Origin: Planctomycetota bacterium
GTDB lineage: Bacteria > Planctomycetota > Planctomycetia > Gemmatales > Gemmataceae
DNA: 48,628 nt
Assembly: GCA_021781415.1 (NCBI GenBank)
Contig: JAJXWW010000210.1
Coordinates: forward strand, 1-48,628
Direction: 5' to 3'
Positions 43,919-48,628 of this stretch are shown here, piece by piece; position 1 is the stretch's first letter; each line of letters opens with the position of its first letter. A program made the position numbers and the translations under genes. A model generated the notes under the pieces. The model did no database searches. It was given only the letters and a program-made list of their open reading frames with translations, and was not told the DNA's origin.

Positions 43919-44124
43919 AGAACGACTCCCTCTGCTTTCGGAGATCATCGCCGTTGGGTGCCGAATCGGGCGGAGCTACCCGAAAACGCGCGCGACGCGG
44001 TGGTGGATAACATGGCTCGTTCTCTCCCGTCAACCCCAGCCGGATTCGACCGGCATCGAACAAGGAATCGGCCAGGAAGCGCCAACAACCTTAATCTACC
44101 CTATCGGTAACTGGAGAATCGCAA

Positions 44125-46908
44125 ATGAAGCTATCCCAGGCTTGCTATCGTTCCGGTCTCGCCCTCTTTGCCGGACTTTTCCTCGCCTTCGCACCAACCG
44201 TGGGCGTCGGCCAAGCACCGGCTTCGGGGACGGACGCTGCCCCGTCAGCAAAGAAAGTCACCGCCATCGAAGGAATGACGGAATATCGCCTCGACAACGG
44301 CGTTCGCATCCTGCTTTTCCCAGATAACTCAAGCTCGAAAGTCACCGTGAATTGCACGGTCTTCGTCGGTTCCCGCCACGAAGGATACGGCGAAGCGGGC
44401 ATGGCTCACCTCCTCGAACACATGCTGTTCAAAGGCTGCAAACTCTATCCGAAGCCGACCGACATTCCCGGCGCGCTCAAGGATCGAGGGGCCAGTTTTA
44501 ATGCTACCACCTCGGACGATCGCACCAATTATTATGAGACGCTTAACGCCAGCGATGAGAACCTGGATTTCGCCCTCCGCCTCGAAGCGGATCGCCTCGT
44601 CAATAGTTTCGTTCGCCGGGAAGACCTCGCTTCGGAAATGACCGTGGTGCGCAACGAATTTGAAATGGGTGAAAACAATCCTCAATCCGTTCTCTATCAG
44701 CGCATGTTGGCCGTGGCCTACGAATGGCACAACTACGGCAAAAGCACCATCGGCAATCGCAGCGACATCGAGCGCGTACCCATCGACAAGCTCCAAGCGT
44801 TCTATCGCAAGTATTATCGGCCCAACAATATCCTTCTCATCGTGGCCGGCCAATTCAAAGAAGAAAAGGCGCTGGCTCTCATCGCCAAATACTTTGGCGC
44901 GCTGAAAAAGCCGGAACGCGCGGTGGAAAATACCTATACCGAGGAACCGGCGCAGGACGGCGAGCGCCGCGTCGAACTGCGGCGCGTCGGCACCGTTGGC
45001 ATGGTCGGAGCAGTCTATCACATTCCCGCCGCCGCCCATCCCGATGCTGCTGCGTTGGATGTACTCGAACACGTTCTCGGCTCGCAGCCGTCGGGACGAT
45101 TGTATAAGGCACTCGTCGAAAAAAATAAAAAGTTCACCAACCTCATCGCCGGTGCCCAAGGGATGCACGACCCCGGCGTGTTCATCGTACTCGGTTCGGT
45201 GGACGACAAAACGCCGATTGAAGCGGCGCGCGAATTATTGTTCAAAGAGATCGATAAAGTATGCGAAGGCGAAATCGAGCAAGAAGAGGTCGATCGAGCC
45301 AAAGTTCACTTCAAATCCGAGTGGCGAACCGCGATGACGAAGAGCAATCGCATGGCCAGCCAACTCAACGAGTGGGCGGCGCGCGGCGATTGGCGTTTGA
45401 TGTTCTTGCATCGAGACCGGATCGCCAAGGTGACGCCCGCCGACGTGCGCCGCGTGGCGCGAAAATACTTGACCTCGACGAATCGCACGGTAGGCGTCTT
45501 TATCCCCACCAAGCAAGCCGAACGGGCCTCCATCCCGGCAACTCCCGATGTCGCGCGCTTGCTCGAAGGATACAAGAGCGACGAAGTGGTGGTTCAGGGC
45601 GAGGCGTTTGTCCCGACGGTGGCGAACATTGAGAAGCGCGTTCTCGCCAAGGACTTATCCAGCGGCGTCAAGGCGGTTCTCCTACCCCGCAAGACGCGCG
45701 GCGAGCGTATCACCCTTCGCTTGGCATTGCATTATGGCAACGACGAATCGCTGAAGGGGCACACCAGCGCGTCGCAGTTCCTCGCCACCTTGATGGTGCG
45801 CGGTACCAAGAAGCACAGCCGACAACAGTTGGTGGACGAATTCAATCGCTTGGAGGCGCGAATCAACGCGGGCGGATCGTTGGGCGACGCCGTGTTTTCC
45901 ATCTCCTGCAAACGCGAGACGCTGCCACAGGTGTTGGCGCTGCTCGCCGAAGTGCTGCGCGATCCGACCTTTCCGGAAACTGACTTCAATGTCCTCAAGC
46001 GCCAGACTCGCGAAGGCTTGGAAGAGAGCAAGACCGAGCCTCAGCCGCTTGCCATGCGCGCGCTTCGCCGGGCCATGTCCTCGTATCCTCCGGACGATGT
46101 GCGCTACGCACCGACGATTGAAGAATCGCTGGAACGCCTCGAAGCCGTGACCCTCGACGAAGTGCGCAAACTGTATACCGAACAATTGGGCGGCCAGAAC
46201 GGCGAGCTTGTCGTGGTCGGCGATTTCGACCCGGCCATCGTCGTCAAGCATTTGGAAGAGGCGTTGAAAGATTGGAAGGTGGCAGTTCCGTATCGGCGCA
46301 TCGAAAGGCCGTTACGCGGCGAAATCGCGCCGAAGCGCATCACCATTGAGACGCCGGATAAGGAAAATGCCGTCTATCTTGCGGCCACGGGCATGGCCAT
46401 GAAGGATACCGATCCCGAATACGGCGCCTTGGTTATGGGAGATTTCCTTTTCGGCGGCGGGCCGCTATCGTCGCGTCTCGCCAACCGGGTGCGACAGGAA
46501 GAGGGATTGTCCTATGGCGTTCAATCGCACTACACCGCGGACGCGCAAGATCCCAACGCTCGATTCTCGATGGCGGCGATTTGCAATCCGAAGAATATCG
46601 AAAAACTCGACGAAGCCATGATGGGCGAGTTGACCAAAATGCTGAAGGAAGGCGTCTCCGAGAAGGAATTGAGCGAGGGCAAGAAAGCCTATTTGGCCTC
46701 GCTCCAACAGCGCCGCGGCGACGATGCCGCACTGGCAAGCATTCTGTTGAGCGAGCTACAAGTTGGCCGATCCATCGCCTATTATGGCGAGTTGGAAAAG
46801 AAGATCGCCCATGTAACGATTGACGAAGTCAACAGCGCCTTCCGCAATCGCATCGATCCGAAAAAATTGGTCGTCGTCGAGGCCGGCGATTTTAAGAAAA
46901 AGAAATGA
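44125..46908 (+). CDS. Secreted two-domain M16 zinc peptidase (pitrilysin family)
   Basis: A 927-residue exported peptidase with a signal peptide (residues 1-29) and two fused M16 modules. The N-terminal module has the inverted zinc motif HxxEH (His95, Glu98, His99; AHLLEHMLFKG), with downstream ligand Glu178 (VVRNEFE). The C-terminal module from about 490 has the fold motifs (VKAVLLPRKTRGERITLRLALHYGN, then ...NRVRQEEGLSYGVQSHY) but no zinc motif, as expected for its inactive partner half. It probably degrades peptides in the periplasm. CTGGAG precedes the ATG. A hairpin followed by T-rich DNA lies 23 bases after its stop. Confidence 0.92.
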   Translation: MKLSQACYRSGLALFAGLFLAFAPTVGVGQAPASGTDAAPSAKKVTAIEGMTEYRLDNGVRILLFPDNSSSKVTVNCTVFVGSRHEGYGEAGMAHLLEHMLFKGCKLYPKPTDIPGALKDRGASFNATTSDDRTNYYETLNASDENLDFALRLEADRLVNSFVRREDLASEMTVVRNEFEMGENNPQSVLYQRMLAVAYEWHNYGKSTIGNRSDIERVPIDKLQAFYRKYYRPNNILLIVAGQFKEEKALALIAKYFGALKKPERAVENTYTEEPAQDGERRVELRRVGTVGMVGAVYHIPAAAHPDAAALDVLEHVLGSQPSGRLYKALVEKNKKFTNLIAGAQGMHDPGVFIVLGSVDDKTPIEAARELLFKEIDKVCEGEIEQEEVDRAKVHFKSEWRTAMTKSNRMASQLNEWAARGDWRLMFLHRDRIAKVTPADVRRVARKYLTSTNRTVGVFIPTKQAERASIPATPDVARLLEGYKSDEVVVQGEAFVPTVANIEKRVLAKDLSSGVKAVLLPRKTRGERITLRLALHYGNDESLKGHTSASQFLATLMVRGTKKHSRQQLVDEFNRLEARINAGGSLGDAVFSISCKRETLPQVLALLAEVLRDPTFPETDFNVLKRQTREGLEESKTEPQPLAMRALRRAMSSYPPDDVRYAPTIEESLERLEAVTLDEVRKLYTEQLGGQNGELVVVGDFDPAIVVKHLEEALKDWKVAVPYRRIERPLRGEIAPKRITIETPDKENAVYLAATGMAMKDTDPEYGALVMGDFLFGGGPLSSRLANRVRQEEGLSYGVQSHYTADAQDPNARFSMAAICNPKNIEKLDEAMMGELTKMLKEGVSEKELSEGKKAYLASLQQRRGDDAALASILLSELQVGRSIAYYGELEKKIAHVTIDEVNSAFRNRIDPKKLVVVEAGDFKKKK

Positions 46909-46931
46909 CACCCTGAAGGGTCGCACAAGCT

Positions 46932-46968
46932 GGTATCGCGCGGAGTACCCGCGCGATGCCTATTTTTT
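46932..46968 (+). terminator. Intrinsic terminator after the M16 peptidase gene
   Basis: Arms 46932-46943 and 46949-46960 pair over 12 bases with one possible G-U pair, around the five-base loop AGTAC, directly followed by TATTTTTT. This is the clearest rho-independent terminator in the window. It separates the peptidase from the SDR gene at 47018. Confidence 0.8.
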
Positions 46969-47017
46969 CCGATAGTGCCTCTTCCGAACGGCATTCTCAT
47001 CGAAGGACGGAGTTACG

Positions 47018-47770
47018 ATGCTCAATCTGCAGGGAAAAACGGCGCTCGTCACGGGCGCGTCGCGCGGTTTGGGAGCGGCCATCGCGTGCAAGCTCGCGGA
47101 GTGTGGCGCGCGCACGGCTCTCAACTATTTCGGTAGTCCCGACAAGGCCGGCCGAGTTCTCGATCGGATACGCCAAGCGGGCGGCACGGCGGAGATGTAC
47201 CGGGCCGATGTGCGCGACGAATCCGAGGTTGCCACGCTGGTCGAACAAGCGAGCGAGCAATTCGGCCCCATCGACATTTTGGTTATCAATGCCACCGGGC
47301 CCCAGCCGTTTATCAAACTCGACGAACTGACGTGGCGTCAGTGTCTCGATCAACTGGAGTTCTTCGTGAAAAGCCCCGTGCTGTTGACAAAGGCGGTGTT
47401 GCCGTCGATGAAACAACGACGCCGGGGTCGCATCATCAACATCGGTTCGGAAGTGTTCGAGCGGGGCGTGCCGGAGTTCTCGAATTACGTCTCGGCGAAG
47501 GGAGCGCAACTCGGCCTGACTCGTTCTTGGGCGATGGAGCTTGCACCGTGGCAGATCACCGTGAATCTCGTTGCGCCCGGCTGGATTCCGACCGAGCGCC
47601 ACACCGACGATTCGCAAGAGTCGAAAGACGCCTACGCCGCCGCCGTGCCCATGCGACATATGGGCGAAGCCGACGATGTCGCCGACGCCGTGGCCTTTCT
47701 TGCCTCCGACGGGGCGCGATTCATAACCGGACAAAAGATAGCCGTTAATGGCGGTAATACACTCGCTTGA
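47018..47770 (+). CDS. Short-chain dehydrogenase/reductase (FabG-like)
   Basis: A 250-residue classical SDR. Seen: the NAD(P)-binding TGASRGLGAAIACKLAECGART, a catalytic Ser near residue 146 (IINIGSEVFERGVPEFSNYVSAKGAQLGLTRS) with the Tyr-x3-Lys motif YVSAK, and the C-terminal GRFITGQKIAVNGGNTL-type ending (FITGQKIAVNGG). The usual NNAG motif is replaced by INATG, an uncommon but tolerated change. It resembles 3-oxoacyl-ACP reductase paralogues; no acyl carrier protein or synthase gene adjoins, so the substrate is unknown. The terminator upstream suggests its own promoter. Confidence 0.88.
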   Translation: MLNLQGKTALVTGASRGLGAAIACKLAECGARTALNYFGSPDKAGRVLDRIRQAGGTAEMYRADVRDESEVATLVEQASEQFGPIDILVINATGPQPFIKLDELTWRQCLDQLEFFVKSPVLLTKAVLPSMKQRRRGRIINIGSEVFERGVPEFSNYVSAKGAQLGLTRSWAMELAPWQITVNLVAPGWIPTERHTDDSQESKDAYAAAVPMRHMGEADDVADAVAFLASDGARFITGQKIAVNGGNTLA

Positions 47771-47936
47771 TTCCTCCGTCGAACCATCTCGCCCTCACCG
47801 CAGCGTCTCCCGTTGCGATTTGCTTCGATGAAATGCTTGACGGTTGCTCGGCGATGGGTTCAAATAGGAGTTTGGGAGACGGACGGTCTTTCAAGTGAGG
47901 TTCGTTTCTAATCTTTCCCATACTTTGGAGGTTGTC

Positions 47937-48628
47937 ATGTTGCCGCGACGAATCGTTCGAGAGTTGATTCCTTCTCGCGCTTTTTGGGGATGGGGGATGC
48001 TCGGAGGGGTTCTTTCGTTAGCCGTTTTGTATTCCGGCTCCGTCGTTGCCTCGCCCGATACCGTCCGCAACGACGAGTTGAAGAAGGCGACCGAGAAGGA
48101 AGAGCCGAAAAAGACCGACGTCGAAAAAGAGATCGATGACCTGATCGACGAGATGACGCGGAACATGCCCAAAATGGAGGAATCGACGGCGAAACGCATG
48201 CGCGACGAGATGCGGCGACACCTTCAAAGCATGTCGGCCGAACAGCGTAAGAACATGCTGAGCATGATGCGCAATCGGGGCGGGATCGGCGTGCCGGGGC
48301 CGGGAATGGGAGTGACGACCATGCCGCCGGGGTTCGGTGGATCGTATCCGGATGCTCGTTTGGGCGCGCGGCTCGAAGCGCCGTCGGCCACATTGACCGA
48401 GCAGCTGGATTTGCCGAAGGATCAGGGTCTAGTTGTCCGCGAAGTACGGTCGGAATCGGCCGCGGAGAAGGCGGGCATCAAGCCGAACGACATTCTCTTG
48501 GAGGTAAACGGCAAGTCGGTGTCCAATCGTCCGGCGGCCTTCCGCCGCTTGTTGTCCGACATCAAGCCCGATGCCGCGGTCGAGGTCGTCGTGCTGCGCA
48601 AAGGGAAGAAGGAGACGATTAAGGACGT
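47937..48628 (+). CDS. Exported PDZ-domain protein, truncated by window end
   Basis: The 5' part of a gene running off the window: 230 codons with no stop. The N-terminus has a signal-type hydrophobic segment (GWGMLGGVLSLAVLYSGSVVA). A Lys/Glu-rich helical region (DELKKATEKEEPKKTDVEKEIDDLIDEM) and methionine-rich segment (MSAEQRKNMLSMMRNRGG) follow. From about residue 155 a PDZ domain reads LEAPSATLTEQLDLPKDQGLVVREVRSESAAEKAGIKPNDILLEVNGKSV. GGAGG lies five bases before the ATG. Whether a protease domain follows downstream cannot be seen; the upstream part is not HtrA-like. Confidence 0.8.
   Translation, partial: MLPRRIVRELIPSRAFWGWGMLGGVLSLAVLYSGSVVASPDTVRNDELKKATEKEEPKKTDVEKEIDDLIDEMTRNMPKMEESTAKRMRDEMRRHLQSMSAEQRKNMLSMMRNRGGIGVPGPGMGVTTMPPGFGGSYPDARLGARLEAPSATLTEQLDLPKDQGLVVREVRSESAAEKAGIKPNDILLEVNGKSVSNRPAAFRRLLSDIKPDAAVEVVVLRKGKKETIKD

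Noticed and set aside
47835..47900. GGGTTCAAAT resembling a tRNA T-loop
   Set aside because: The flanking bases do not form a T-stem and no acceptor, D or anticodon arm can be drawn.

Overview
The window looks like a chromosomal segment of a planctomycete, most plausibly a Gemmata-type (Gemmataceae) relative. This is inferred from gene families and style, not from a marker gene: a planctomycete-type ECF sigma factor (SDLVQQTLLEAHRDF), a glycine-rich RRM protein, a lone pair of genes linked elsewhere to tetrahydromethanopterin-dependent C1 transfer, many small secreted or zinc-ribbon proteins of no clear family, moderately high G+C, and many palindromic intergenic repeats. No rRNA, tRNA, CRISPR array, transposase or phage gene was recognised. 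Most of the window is housekeeping.

Layout. 0.1-3.7 kb (+): ECF sigma factor, acetolactate synthase large subunit (ilvB, own promoter), then the overlapping PLP-homeostasis and DUF167 pair. 3.8-7.6 kb (-): serine beta-lactamase-like hydrolase, uroporphyrinogen-III synthase and an ArnT-like membrane glycosyltransferase. 7.9-10 kb: a small protein with two AT-hook-like motifs (+), a hairpin-rich gap, and a fused CbiE/CbiT corrin methyltransferase (-). 10.3-14.9 kb (+): a translation/replication cluster rplY-pth-rpsF-ssb-rplI-dnaB, without rpsR. 14.9-18.1 kb (-): S4-domain protein, MATE transporter and CPBP membrane protease. 18.4-20 kb (+): nadA and a CBM9-like protein. 20.1-25.8 kb: RRM protein (-), tsaE (+), acyl-CoA dehydrogenase (-), a small secreted protein (+), and an ATP-grasp/CitG-like pair (-). 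26-33.4 kb: TPR membrane protein (+), isocitrate dehydrogenase (-), then a four-gene membrane operon (zinc-ribbon protein, B-box-like protein, polytopic protein, DUF4129 protein). 33.4-39.1 kb (-): a lipoprotein with a FlgI-like domain, then smc. 39.5-48.6 kb: secreted isochorismatase-ThuA fusion (+), M32 carboxypeptidase (-), 2Fe-2S ferredoxin (+), glycine-zipper protein (-), two-domain M16 peptidase with a clear intrinsic terminator, an SDR, and a PDZ protein cut by the window end (+).

The most unusual signal is non-coding. Two intergenic elements, upstream of rpsF (11596-11726) and between icd and the zinc-ribbon operon (29975-30144), have the same architecture: tandem TCGGCTA-like heptads facing inward from both ends around an unrelated core, with the right end 0-9 bases before a Shine-Dalgarno. 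They look like members of one fold-back repeat family. A different repeat, a perfect 29-bp inverted repeat, sits between the S4 gene and nadA. Other hairpins occupy most convergent and several same-strand gene junctions. I found no convincing new defence, secretion or metabolic system. The nearest protein-level oddities are the FlgI-domain lipoprotein beside smc and the isochorismatase-ThuA fusion.
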